Part shown: positions 53,419 through 62,623 of the stretch, piece by piece | Position numbering within the stretch: position 1 is the first letter of the stretch | How the letters are laid out: every line of letters starts with the position of its first letter | From: Sphingomonas sp. | GTDB lineage: Bacteria; Pseudomonadota; Alphaproteobacteria; Sphingomonadales; Sphingomonadaceae | Assembly: GCA_013001055.1 (NCBI GenBank) | Contig: JABDNH010000003.1 | Location: forward strand, 62,001 to 126,000 | Length of the DNA: 64,000 nt | Reading direction: 5' to 3' | The notes under the pieces: model-generated | The model's input: the letters and a program-made list of their open reading frames with translations, nothing else | The model's database searches: none | What the model was told of the DNA's origin: nothing | Program-made: the position numbers and the translations under genes

Positions 53419-54627
53419 ATGGCCGAAGAGACACAGACGCAGACCGAAACGGCGACCAAGATCAAGCTGGACCCGCCTGACGCACTGCAGCCCATCGCGG
53501 CGGACCAGGCCGCCGGGCTCGTGCCGCTCAAGGAAGAGGAAAAGAGCGAGCTCGAGAGCAAGGTTTCCAGCTTCGTCAGCGAACTCGCCGCGCTCGACGC
53601 CAACAGCCCCGAATTCGGCAAGAAGGTCGATCAGCTTACCGCGATGGGCCGCAAGGAAATCGCCGAAGCGGCGGGGGCATCGTCGCGCTTCCTCGACCGT
53701 CCGGTGAAGGCGATCGACAGCGACACCGGCATCGGTGCCGACCTTACCGAACTGCGCCGTACCGTCGAAGCGCTCGACCCGTCGGAGAATTCGAAGCATC
53801 TCACGGGCCGCAAGCTCCTGGGCATCATTCCCTTCGGCAAGCGTATCAATCATTATTTCGACAAGTACCGCTCGGCGCAAAGCCACATCAGCGCGATCCT
53901 CGCGCGCCTCGGCAACGGTAAGGACGAGCTGCTGATGGACAATGCCGCGATCGATACCGAACGCGCGGGCCTGTGGAAGACGATGCACAAGCTCGAACAG
54001 ATGATCCACATTTCCAAGAAGCTCGATACCGAGCTCGAGGACAAGGCCAACGAGCTCGATGCGACCGACCCCGCCAAGGCCAAGGCGATCCGCGAAAGCG
54101 CGCTTTTCTATACGCGCCAGCGCACGCAAGACCTGCTGACGCAGATGGCGGTCACCGTGCAGGGCTATCTCGCGCTCGACCTTGTGAAGAAGAATAATGT
54201 CGAGTTGGTGAAAGGTGTCGATCGCGCGTCGACCACCACCGTATCGGCGCTGCGTACCGCCGTCACCGTTGCGCAGGCAATGTCGAACCAGAAGCTGGTG
54301 CTCGAACAAATCGGCGCGCTCAATACGACGACCGCGGGAATGATCGACAGCACGGGCAACCTGTTGAAAAGCCAGTCGGCGACGATCCACGAGCAGGCTG
54401 CCAGCTCGACCATCCCGATTGAGACGCTGCAACGCGCCTTCCAGAACATCTACGACACGATGGACCAGATCGACACGTTCAAGCTGCAGGCGCTCGACAA
54501 TATGAAACAGACGGTCAACGTGCTCGAAAGCGAGGTCGGCAAGTCGAAGGGCTATATCGCCCGTGCCGAAGGCGTCGAGCAGGGCAAGCTGGAAAACCAG
54601 AAGTCGCCCTTCGAAACGCTTGAATAG
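53419..54627 (+). CDS. TelA-like (toxic anion resistance) protein
   Basis: A 402-residue, mostly alpha-helical protein of the TelA/KlaA family, named from tellurite resistance plasmids. The core blocks are KLLGIIPFGKRINHYFDKYRS and LWKTMHKLEQMIHISKKL, and the C-terminus GKSKGYIARAEGVEQGK is typical. Start ATG 53419 with GAAAGGGG upstream. Followed by an XpaC-like protein six bases on. The actual cellular role is not established. Confidence 0.9.
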   Translation: MAEETQTQTETATKIKLDPPDALQPIAADQAAGLVPLKEEEKSELESKVSSFVSELAALDANSPEFGKKVDQLTAMGRKEIAEAAGASSRFLDRPVKAIDSDTGIGADLTELRRTVEALDPSENSKHLTGRKLLGIIPFGKRINHYFDKYRSAQSHISAILARLGNGKDELLMDNAAIDTERAGLWKTMHKLEQMIHISKKLDTELEDKANELDATDPAKAKAIRESALFYTRQRTQDLLTQMAVTVQGYLALDLVKKNNVELVKGVDRASTTTVSALRTAVTVAQAMSNQKLVLEQIGALNTTTAGMIDSTGNLLKSQSATIHEQAASSTIPIETLQRAFQNIYDTMDQIDTFKLQALDNMKQTVNVLESEVGKSKGYIARAEGVEQGKLENQKSPFETLE

Positions 54628-54633
54628 ATCTGG

Positions 54634-55428
54634 ATGAGCACTCGCGATTTCACCAAGACGATCCAGCACCATGAAGAGGTGATGGCAAGAGTCCCGGCGG
54701 TGCGCGACAAGGCGGACCGCACGGTGCGCCGCGCCGAGCGCATCTTCGAACGCATGGACGAAGATGGCGCCGCCCGTAACGCGCGTCGCCGCGATTACCA
54801 GCGCACCATGGAAGGTGTCGGCAAACGACTGCTGCAAGTCGGTATCGCCGTTGGCTGCATAAGTCTCGCCGCCGTCCTCGCGGGCCTACTAATTCCCGGC
54901 GGGATCGGGATGTTCGGCTTCCTCGCCGCCGTCGGTCTGGCCGTCGCGGTGGCTGCCGTGACCTTGTTCTGGCCGCGCGCGCCGCAGGTCATGCAAAAGC
55001 TCGATCCGGCGCTATCCAACGCGCAGGTCGTATCGCGCTTTGACAGCTTTCTCGTGCGCCAACGCCCTGCCCTGCCCCCGCCGGCACAGGTCGAGGTGGA
55101 CGCCATTCACACGATGATGCCCGATTTCCAGAAAGTCATTTCCCGTATCGAGAAGACCGAACCGGAGGCACAGGAGGCGCGTCGCCTTATGAGCAACCAT
55201 TTGCCCGGCCTGATCGAGCGCTACCTCCAAGTGCCCGAAGGCTTTCGCGATAGCGTGGATGGCGAAGGCATGACGGTGGACGAACGCCTTGCCGATGGCT
55301 TGGGCGCGGGCCGCAAGGCGCTGGAAGAGCTGGGCGAACGGCTTGCCCGCAAGGACATGGCCGCGCTCGAAGCGCACGGTCGTTTCATGAAGTCGCGTTA
55401 CGGCGACGAAGACGAGGCGCTCGACTAG
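54634..55428 (+). CDS. XpaC-like membrane-anchored protein
   Basis: A 264-residue protein with a basic N-terminus, two membrane helices (residues about 70-92 and 96-115: GCISLAAVLAGLLIPGGIGM, FLAAVGLAVAVAAVTLF) and a helical cytoplasmic end (LMSNHLPGLIERYLQVPEGF), which resembles XpaC. XpaC and TelA genes are paired in other bacteria as well. Starts seven bases after telA. Convergent with caiB. Confidence 0.78.
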   Translation: MSTRDFTKTIQHHEEVMARVPAVRDKADRTVRRAERIFERMDEDGAARNARRRDYQRTMEGVGKRLLQVGIAVGCISLAAVLAGLLIPGGIGMFGFLAAVGLAVAVAAVTLFWPRAPQVMQKLDPALSNAQVVSRFDSFLVRQRPALPPPAQVEVDAIHTMMPDFQKVISRIEKTEPEAQEARRLMSNHLPGLIERYLQVPEGFRDSVDGEGMTVDERLADGLGAGRKALEELGERLARKDMAALEAHGRFMKSRYGDEDEALD

Positions 55429-56639
55429 GCGATCACGCCATCGGCGCGCAGCTGCTCCAGCTCGGTCTCGTCGACATATTCGGTCAAGACGGCACTCGTA
55501 TGTTCGCCCAACGCAGGCGGGCTGAGGCTAGCGTCGGCGCGCTCGCCATCGATGCGCACCGGGCTACCGACCATGGGCGTTGCGCCCAGACCCCCGGTAC
55601 CTCGCGCCTGCTTGATCCCGCGGTGCACCGCCTGCGGATCGGCCAGCGCCTCGCTGATCGAATTTATAGGCCCGGCCGGAATGCCGGCGTCCAGCAACAG
55701 TTCCATCCAGTGATCCGATGACTTGTCGACCATGATCGCCTCGATTTTGGCGCAGATCGCATCGCGGTTGGTAACCCGCGCTGCATTGGTGGCAAACCGT
55801 TCGTCATGCGCCCATTCGGGATGTCCGCAGATCGCAGCGAGCTTGGCAAACTGCCGGTCATTTCCGACCGCAAGCACGATGGCGCGGTCCGCGGTCGCGA
55901 AGGGCCGATAGGGCACGATGTTCGGATGATTATTGCCCATTCGCGTCGGATTCCTGCCCGACACCATCGCGTTCGATGCCTGGTTGGCCAGCACCGCCAA
56001 TTGCGTATCGAACAGCGCCATGTCGATATGCGCGCCCTGCCCCGATTGTGTGCGCTCATGGAGCGCGGCGAGGATCGCGCTTGCGGCGTACATGCCGGTA
56101 AAAATGTCGGCAATCGCGACACCGACCTTGAGCGGCTCTCCGCCCGGCGCGCCATCGGGCTGCCCGGTTACGCTCATCATCCCGCCCATGGCCTGGATCA
56201 TATAGTCGTAGCCGGCGCGATCCGCATAGGGACCGTCCTGCCCAAAACCGGTGACCGACGCATAAATCAGCGCAGGGTTGGCGCCGCGCAGGCTATCGGC
56301 ATCGAGCGCATGTTTCTTCAGACCACCGACGCGGAAGTTTTCGACCAATATATCGGCATCGGCGGCCATCCGCTTGACGAGTTGCGCGCCTTGCGCGGTG
56401 GCAAAGTCGATGGCGACCGACTTTTTCCCGCGATTGGCTGCAAGGAAATAGGCGGCGACCTTTTGATCGCCATGCGTGTGCCAGGGCGGGCCCCAATGGC
56501 GCGTGTCATCGCCTGCGCCAGGCTGTTCGACCTTGATGACGTCGGCGCCCATATCGGCGAGCAGCTGCGTACACCACGGCCCCGCCAAAACCCGCGAAAG
56601 ATCGAGCACCTTGAGACCTGCCAGTGGTTGCGCACTCAT
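55425..56639 (-). CDS. CaiB/BaiF family CoA-transferase
   Basis: A 404-residue class III CoA-transferase. The N-terminal block LAGLKVLDLSRVLAGPWCTQ and the ADVIKVEQPGAGDDTRHWGPP segment are the family's signature, and GYDYMIQAMGGMMSVTGQPDG follows. The acyl-CoA substrate is not known. Start ATG 56639 inside the end of the FAD oxidoreductase gene (ATGA). Last of pgi-gor-oxidoreductase-caiB. Confidence 0.94.
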   Translation of the reverse strand: MSAQPLAGLKVLDLSRVLAGPWCTQLLADMGADVIKVEQPGAGDDTRHWGPPWHTHGDQKVAAYFLAANRGKKSVAIDFATAQGAQLVKRMAADADILVENFRVGGLKKHALDADSLRGANPALIYASVTGFGQDGPYADRAGYDYMIQAMGGMMSVTGQPDGAPGGEPLKVGVAIADIFTGMYAASAILAALHERTQSGQGAHIDMALFDTQLAVLANQASNAMVSGRNPTRMGNNHPNIVPYRPFATADRAIVLAVGNDRQFAKLAAICGHPEWAHDERFATNAARVTNRDAICAKIEAIMVDKSSDHWMELLLDAGIPAGPINSISEALADPQAVHRGIKQARGTGGLGATPMVGSPVRIDGERADASLSPPALGEHTSAVLTEYVDETELEQLRADGVIA

Positions 56640-58216
56640 GCCGAGCGCTTCCATGGGCGGCGATCCGCGAGCACCGCCTTGGCCGCATTATGTCCAGGCG
56701 CGCCGGTCACCCCGCCGCCCGGATGCGCACCCGACCCGCATAAATAGAGACCCTTCAAGGGCATACGGTAATCGGCATGACCGATCATCGGCCGCGCACT
56801 GAATAATTGGTCGAGCCCCATCTTGCCGTGGAAAATGTCGCCGCCGATCAACCCGAAGCGGCTTTCAAGGTCCGCGGGAGAATGGATCTGGCGCGCGATC
56901 ACGCTGTCCGCGAACCCGGGCGCATAGCTGTCGACGCACTTGATGATGTGATCGGCGGCGGACTCGCGTTCGTCTTCCCATTTGCGCCCATCGGGCAGCC
57001 GGTAGCGGAAGTGCTGGCAGAACAGGCTTGCGACATGCTTGCCTTTGGGCGCCAAGGTGGGATCGAGCGTCGATGGGACCAGCATCTCGATCACCGGATC
57101 GCGGCTCCATCCGTCGAGCACCGCCGAGGCATGTGCCTTCGTCATGTGATCGAGGCTGGGCGCCATGATGATGCCGGCGGTAAGATGATCGCCCCGCCCC
57201 GGTTTCGCGGTAAAGTTGGGAAGCCTCTCGAGCGCCACGTTCATGCGAAAAGTCGCGCTTTCGCACGCCCAGTTGGTGAAATGTCGCTCGACCTGCCGTT
57301 CCACCGCGCCATCGGGCACCAGGTAATCGAACAGCAATTTGGGATTGATCCCGGCAACGATCTGCCTGCCGCGATAGGCCTTGCCACCGGCAAGCACACC
57401 TACCGCGCGACCACCTTCGACAATCACTTCGGTGGCAGGCGTGTTCAGCAATATGTCGACGCCGGCTTCGCGGCAGGCCTTGGCCATCGCCTGCGTGATC
57501 GCGCCCATCCCGCCGATCGCGTGTCCCCAGGCGCCTTCTTCTCCGTTCACCTCGCCAAACAGGTGGTGCAGCAGCACGTAGCCGGTGCCGAAATCGTAGG
57601 GCGAAGCGAAGTTCCCTACGATGCCGTCGAAGCCGAACAGTGCTTTCGCCAGCTGCCCTTCGAAACGGGCATCGAGAATATCGCCTGCACTGGCGGTAAA
57701 ATAGCGGTGCAGGATGCGGATTTCGCGATCCTTTAGCCCGATCAGGTCCGCGCCAAGCCGCAATTGTCCCGGCAGGTCGGCCAGACCAAATCCGGGCGGT
57801 GCTCTCATCAGCCACTTCTTGATCAGGCCGACGACCAGCTGCAATTCCTCGAGATAGCGATCATAGGCTGCGCCGTCGCCTTTGTGATGCCGAACCAGTT
57901 CGGCACGTGTCAGCCCGTCGCGCCCTGCAAGCAGATGCTCGGGTCCGCGTGTCGGCAACAGGTTGTCGATCTTGCGCAGCACGATCTTGAGCCCGTGCCG
58001 GTGCAAGTCCATGTCCTCGATGACCTTGGGCTGGAGCAGGCTGACCGTGTAGCTTGCCGCGCTATTGCGGAAACCCGGATGAAACTCGTCCGTTACCGCT
58101 GCACCGCCCACCGTCTCGGCAGCCTCGATCAGCGCAACCTTAAGGCCCTTTCTGGCCAGGTAGTAGCTGCAGACCAGGCCATTATGCCCGGCTCCAATGA
58201 CAACGACATCATGCAT
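56636..58216 (-). CDS. FAD-dependent oxidoreductase (phytoene-desaturase/PYROXD2-like)
   Basis: A 526-residue flavoprotein. The dinucleotide-binding motif VVVIGAGHNGLVCSYYLARK is at the N-terminus, and the C-terminal FAD motif reads GLYLCGSGAHPGGGVTGAPG. It is in the phytoene desaturase/PYROXD2 group; substrate unknown. Start 58216 uses TGATG with gor. Not clearly carotenoid-related since no crt gene is nearby. Confidence 0.88.
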   Translation of the reverse strand: MHDVVVIGAGHNGLVCSYYLARKGLKVALIEAAETVGGAAVTDEFHPGFRNSAASYTVSLLQPKVIEDMDLHRHGLKIVLRKIDNLLPTRGPEHLLAGRDGLTRAELVRHHKGDGAAYDRYLEELQLVVGLIKKWLMRAPPGFGLADLPGQLRLGADLIGLKDREIRILHRYFTASAGDILDARFEGQLAKALFGFDGIVGNFASPYDFGTGYVLLHHLFGEVNGEEGAWGHAIGGMGAITQAMAKACREAGVDILLNTPATEVIVEGGRAVGVLAGGKAYRGRQIVAGINPKLLFDYLVPDGAVERQVERHFTNWACESATFRMNVALERLPNFTAKPGRGDHLTAGIIMAPSLDHMTKAHASAVLDGWSRDPVIEMLVPSTLDPTLAPKGKHVASLFCQHFRYRLPDGRKWEDERESAADHIIKCVDSYAPGFADSVIARQIHSPADLESRFGLIGGDIFHGKMGLDQLFSARPMIGHADYRMPLKGLYLCGSGAHPGGGVTGAPGHNAAKAVLADRRPWKRSA

Positions 58217-59562
58217 CAGCGCATCAACACCAATTCTTCGGCCATCGTCGGATGCAGCGCAACCGTTTCGTCGAAATCGCTTTTCGTCAGGCCTGCTTTC
58301 ACCGCAATCGCGGCGGCCTGGAGAATTTCCGGTGCTTCAGGACCGATCATGTGGATGCCGACGACGCGGTCGTTCGAAGCATCGACGACCAGCTTGTAGA
58401 GCGAACGTTCGTTACGCCCGGCGAGGACGTTCTTCATCGCGCGGAAATCGGAAGTGAATGTCTTGATCTGGCCGCCCAATTTATTGCGCGCTTCGCTTTC
58501 TGTCATGCCCACGCCGGCAATCGGCGGATGCGAAAATACCGCATTTGGCACATTCTCGTAATCGATCGTTCGATCCATGCCGCCGAACTGCGTATCGGCA
58601 AAGGCATGGCCTTCGCGAATGGCGACGGGGGTCAGCTGGATGCGGTCGGTGACATCGCCCACCGCATAAACATTCTGGGCTGTCGTACGATTATATTCGT
58701 CGACCTTGATGGCGCCGCGATCCTCGGTCTCCACGCCCGCCTTTTCGAGCCCCAGATCCTGTGTATTGGGCACGCGGCCCGTTGCAAAAAGGAGCTGGTC
58801 GACCTCCATGTGATCGCACCCTTCCATCGTGAGGTAGAGCGATCCGTCACCCTGCTTTTCAACCTTCTTGAACTTGGCATTGAAGCGGAAATCGATTCCT
58901 TTGGTCATGCTGATTTGCAGCAGCCGGTCGCGCATCTGCTCGTCATAGCCGCGCAGGATCTGGTCGGAGCGATTGATGATGGTAACTTTTGACCCGAACT
59001 CGTTGAAGATGCCTGCAAACTCATTGGCAATATAGCCGCCGCCGGCGATCGCGATGCGTTCGGGCAACCGGGGTAGGTGAAAGACGTCATTTGACGTGAT
59101 CGCATGGTCTGAGCAGCCCTCGATCTCGGGGATATACGGCTGCGCGCCCACGGCGATCAGGATCTTGTCCGCCGTAATCGTGCGTCCGTCGGCGAGTTCG
59201 ACCTTGCCGTCACCCGCCAGACGCGCGCGACACTCGAAAATCTCGACGTCGTTATTACCGAGCGTTTGCCTGTAAAGACCCTCGAGACGATCGACCTCGT
59301 TCGCAACATTATCGCGTAGCTTGGCCCAATCGAAGCTCTTGCCCTCGATGTCCCAGCCGAACTTCAAACAATCCTGCAAATCCTCGGCAAAATGCGCGCC
59401 GTAGACGAGCAGTTTCTTAGGAACGCAGCCGCGAATTACGCATGTACCGCCGACGCGATACTCCTCGGCGATGCCGACCTTCGCTCCGTGGCTTGCAGCA
59501 ATGCGCGAGGCGCGTACGCCGCCCGATCCCGCGCCGATTACGAACAGATCATAGTCGCTCAT
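58216..59562 (-). CDS. gor: Glutathione-disulfide reductase
   Basis: NADPH-dependent reduction of GSSG. 448 residues. FAD motif FVIGAGSGGVRASRIAASHG, active-site disulfide GTCVIRGCVPKK (Cys near residues 41 and 46), and C-terminal VALHPTMAEELVLMR with the catalytic His/Glu. gshB elsewhere in the window supplies glutathione. Start overlaps the pgi stop as ATGA. Confidence 0.97.
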   Translation of the reverse strand: MSDYDLFVIGAGSGGVRASRIAASHGAKVGIAEEYRVGGTCVIRGCVPKKLLVYGAHFAEDLQDCLKFGWDIEGKSFDWAKLRDNVANEVDRLEGLYRQTLGNNDVEIFECRARLAGDGKVELADGRTITADKILIAVGAQPYIPEIEGCSDHAITSNDVFHLPRLPERIAIAGGGYIANEFAGIFNEFGSKVTIINRSDQILRGYDEQMRDRLLQISMTKGIDFRFNAKFKKVEKQGDGSLYLTMEGCDHMEVDQLLFATGRVPNTQDLGLEKAGVETEDRGAIKVDEYNRTTAQNVYAVGDVTDRIQLTPVAIREGHAFADTQFGGMDRTIDYENVPNAVFSHPPIAGVGMTESEARNKLGGQIKTFTSDFRAMKNVLAGRNERSLYKLVVDASNDRVVGIHMIGPEAPEILQAAAIAVKAGLTKSDFDETVALHPTMAEELVLMR

Positions 59563-61064
59563 AGTCCTGCTCTCTCGATTAGGCCGCGTGTAGAGGCATC
59601 GAATTGGTCGCGCGCCTCCGGATCGTCGATGGCCCGTGCCATTTGCTTACCCAGCTCGACACCGAACTGGTCGAACGGATTGATCTGCAGCATCGCAGCC
59701 TCGGCAAAGGTTCGATGCTCGTAGAAGGCGATCAGCGCGCCAAGGCTGCGCGCATCGAGCCGTTCGAGCAGGATCGTCGTCGAGGGACGGTCGCCGGCAT
59801 AAGCGCGCGCCGGGTCTTCGCTTTCCTTGCCAGTCATCAACGCTGCGCCTTGTGCGAAGGCATTTAACAGTAGCTGGCGATGCTGACGCGGGTCCTGGCT
59901 GTCCTCGTTTTCCGCGACGGCAATGAATTCGATGGGCATGATCAGTGTGCCCTGGTGGAGAAGCTGGAACACTGCGTGCTGCGCATCGGTCCCCACCCCG
60001 CCCCACACGACCGGCGCGGTGGCCCGGTCGACCCGCGCCCCCTTGGCGGTCACGCCTTTGCCGTTCGATTCCATGATCAGTTGCTGAAGATAAGGCACCA
60101 GCAGGCGCAGCCGCTCGTCATAAGCGAAGAAAGCGCGCGCCTGGCTGCCGCGGTTGTGCACGTAGAACAGGTCGCTGGCTGCGGCGAGAAACGGTGCGTT
60201 CTCGTCAAGTGGCGCGAGCTTGAAGTGCCGGTCCATCTCGGCCGCGCCTTCGAGCATCGCTTCGAACGCGTCCCATCCGAGCGCCAGCGCGATGGAAACA
60301 CCCACCGACGACCATAAGGAATAACGCCCGCCGACATTCTCGCTGAACGGCAGGATGCGCGTTTCATCGATGCCATATTCGAGCGCGCGTTCGGGATTGG
60401 CCGTCACCGCGATAAGCTGCGCCATCGGGTCCTCGATGCCCGCCCCGCTCAGCCAATCGAGCGCGGCCTCGACGTTTTCAAGCGTTTCGGTGGTGGAAAA
60501 GCTTTTCGAAACGGCGATAACCAGCGTCGTGCCCGGGTCGAGCCCGATCAAGGCCTCGTCCATCGCCTCGCCATCGATGTTGGAGACGGTGCGAAGGTCC
60601 AATCTCGTCCCCCCGCGCCCCAGCGCATCGACCGCCAGCGCGGGGCCGAGTGCCGAGCCCCCGATTCCAATATGCAAAATCGCGTCAATCTCACCGAAGG
60701 CCTCGGCCTCGATCGCGTCGATCAGGTTCCGCATGCGGTTGCGCAGGCGGGTAGCCATTTCGTTGTCCTCGCGCCCACCCTCGCCGCGCTCGGCAACATG
60801 CGTGGCGCTGCGCTCTTCGGTGACATTGATCGCTTCGCCCGCGAAAAAGGCGCGTCGCTGTTCGACAAAATCGGTCGCGTCGGCGAGAGCCTCGAAATGG
60901 CCCATCAAATCGGCATCGAGGTGCGTCTTGGAAAAATCGAAATGGAGGTGCGCGGCATCGAACGCGAAGCGGTCGTGACGCTTCTCGTCGGCAAACATGG
61001 TATCGATGCGCGGCGCGTCATGGGCTTCGATGGCGGCCCAGGCCTTGGCGATGGATTTACTCAT
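59559..61064 (-). CDS. pgi: Glucose-6-phosphate isomerase
   Basis: Interconverts glucose 6-phosphate and fructose 6-phosphate. 501 residues. The substrate-binding blocks are IGIGGSALGPALAVDAL, ISKSFSTTETLE-like VAVSKSFSTTETLENV, and NGKGVTAKGARVD; the C-terminal INPFDQFGVELGKQMA is highly conserved. Start ATG 61064; a longer frame is open upstream. First gene of the pgi-gor operon. Confidence 0.97.
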   Translation of the reverse strand: MSKSIAKAWAAIEAHDAPRIDTMFADEKRHDRFAFDAAHLHFDFSKTHLDADLMGHFEALADATDFVEQRRAFFAGEAINVTEERSATHVAERGEGGREDNEMATRLRNRMRNLIDAIEAEAFGEIDAILHIGIGGSALGPALAVDALGRGGTRLDLRTVSNIDGEAMDEALIGLDPGTTLVIAVSKSFSTTETLENVEAALDWLSGAGIEDPMAQLIAVTANPERALEYGIDETRILPFSENVGGRYSLWSSVGVSIALALGWDAFEAMLEGAAEMDRHFKLAPLDENAPFLAAASDLFYVHNRGSQARAFFAYDERLRLLVPYLQQLIMESNGKGVTAKGARVDRATAPVVWGGVGTDAQHAVFQLLHQGTLIMPIEFIAVAENEDSQDPRQHRQLLLNAFAQGAALMTGKESEDPARAYAGDRPSTTILLERLDARSLGALIAFYEHRTFAEAAMLQINPFDQFGVELGKQMARAIDDPEARDQFDASTRGLIERAGL

Positions 61065-61142
61065 GCACCGCCTCTTAAGGCAGCTTGTCGCAAATGCCAT
61101 CCCTGCTTGACCTTCTCGGCGAACCCTTGAAGGGAGAGCGCG

Positions 61143-61955
61143 ATGGATAGTGCAGAACAAGAGACCGGCAAAAAAGGCATGCCGTTGTGGAAATTCCTGG
61201 CACTGCTGGCGCTATTCGCCTGGGTGCTGAGAAGCTTTATCGTCGCGCCCTTCATGATTCCGTCCGGATCGATGATGCCGACCATGCTGGTGGGCGACTA
61301 TCTTTTTGTCTCGAAATGGCCCTACGGCTATTCCAAATGGAGCTTCCCGCTTCAGATCCCGAGCTTCGAAGGTCGCATCCTTGAAAGCCTGCCCGAACGC
61401 GGCGACATCGTCGTCTTCCAGTCCCCTGACGCAAGCAAGCAAGTCGTCGTCAAGCGCGTGATCGGCCTGCCTGGCGACGAAATCGAGATGCGATCGGGGC
61501 ATGTGGTGCTGAACGGCACGCCGCTCCCCAAGGAGCGCATGCGCGATTTCGGCCTGCAGATCAGCGAGAACAGTCCGTGCAACGTTGCCCGCGGCGCGCG
61601 GCCCTTCATCGAACCGGATGGCGAAGGCGGCGAACTATGCCGCTACCCTGCATACCTTGAGACTTTACCCTCGGGCCGCTCCTACACGGTGCTCGACCAG
61701 GTCGATGGCTATGCCGACGCGCTTGGACCGTTCACGGTGCCCGAGGGTCATCTCTTCATGCTGGGTGATAATCGCGACGCGAGCGGCGACAGCCGATTTT
61801 CAATAAGCGACGGCGGTGTCGGCTATCTGCCGATGGAAAATGTCATCGGCCGCGCCGAAATGAATTTCTGGTCGACCGACGGCAGCGCCAGCTACTTCCT
61901 GCCCTGGACCTGGTTTACCGCGCTGCGCGGTAGCCGCGTCGGCGTGACCTACTGA
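61143..61955 (+). CDS. lepB: Signal peptidase I
   Basis: Membrane serine protease that removes signal peptides. 270 residues: N-terminal helix (LWKFLALLALFAWVLRSF), the catalytic serine in PSGSMMPTMLVGDYLFVSK, the Lys in VVVKRVIGLPGDEIEM, and the C-terminal box GDNRDASGDSRF. ATG 61143 has GGAGAG upstream. Overlaps rnc (TGATG). lepB-rnc-era is the classic order. Confidence 0.98.
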   Translation: MDSAEQETGKKGMPLWKFLALLALFAWVLRSFIVAPFMIPSGSMMPTMLVGDYLFVSKWPYGYSKWSFPLQIPSFEGRILESLPERGDIVVFQSPDASKQVVVKRVIGLPGDEIEMRSGHVVLNGTPLPKERMRDFGLQISENSPCNVARGARPFIEPDGEGGELCRYPAYLETLPSGRSYTVLDQVDGYADALGPFTVPEGHLFMLGDNRDASGDSRFSISDGGVGYLPMENVIGRAEMNFWSTDGSASYFLPWTWFTALRGSRVGVTY

Positions 61956-62623
61956 TGGAGCAGGACACGAAGGCAAAGATCGAGCAGTTGCTCGGCCATA
62001 CGACCAAGGATCCATCCCTGTTCGAGCGCGCGCTCACGCACGGATCGCGACAGGGCGAAGGTAATTACGAGCGGCTCGAATTTCTTGGCGACCGCGTGCT
62101 CGGCATCGTCATCGCAGAATGGCTTTATCATCGGTTTCCCAAGGAGGCCGAAGGCAAGATGAACCGCCGTTTTGCCTCGCTGGTATCGCGCGAGACATGC
62201 GCGGAAGTCGGACGCAGCATCGATCTGCCGCGCTTCATCCGTCTGTCGAAGCAGGCGCGTGAAGGTCGAGCGGAAGCGAGCGACAACGTTATCGGCGATG
62301 TCATCGAGGCGCTGCTCGGCGCGCTCTATCTCGATGCCGGACTGGACGCTTGCAGCGATTTCGTACGCGAGCATTGGGAACCGCTTCTCAGTGACCAGCG
62401 CAAGGCACCGGTGCACCCGAAGAACGGCTTGCAAGAGCTCGCTGCAGAAAAGAAGCTGGGCACACCGCGCTACGAAGATATCGGCCGGACCGGCCCTCAC
62501 CATGATCCCCGGTTTCGCGTGAAGGTCACCCTGCCGGGCGACCGCGAGGCGGTGGGCGAAGGCGCCAGCAAGCAGGAAGCGCAAACCGCCGCTGCTGCCG
62601 CCCTGTTGGAGCAACTATCATGA
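61955..62623 (+). CDS. rnc: Ribonuclease III
   Basis: Cleaves double-stranded RNA in rRNA and mRNA processing. 222 residues. The signature YERLEFLGDRVLGIVIAEWL (near residue 33) is present, with the second acidic site in GDVIEALLGALYLDAGLDA and a dsRNA-binding domain from about residue 150. ATG 61955, overlapping lepB by one base; the era start overlaps its stop. Confidence 0.98.
   Translation: MEQDTKAKIEQLLGHTTKDPSLFERALTHGSRQGEGNYERLEFLGDRVLGIVIAEWLYHRFPKEAEGKMNRRFASLVSRETCAEVGRSIDLPRFIRLSKQAREGRAEASDNVIGDVIEALLGALYLDAGLDACSDFVREHWEPLLSDQRKAPVHPKNGLQELAAEKKLGTPRYEDIGRTGPHHDPRFRVKVTLPGDREAVGEGASKQEAQTAAAAALLEQLS

Noticed and set aside
53377-54837. Open frame of 486 codons on the minus strand opposite telA and the start of the xpaC-like gene
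   Set aside because: Codon-bias shadow of telA; it crosses a gene boundary and has no recognisable domain.
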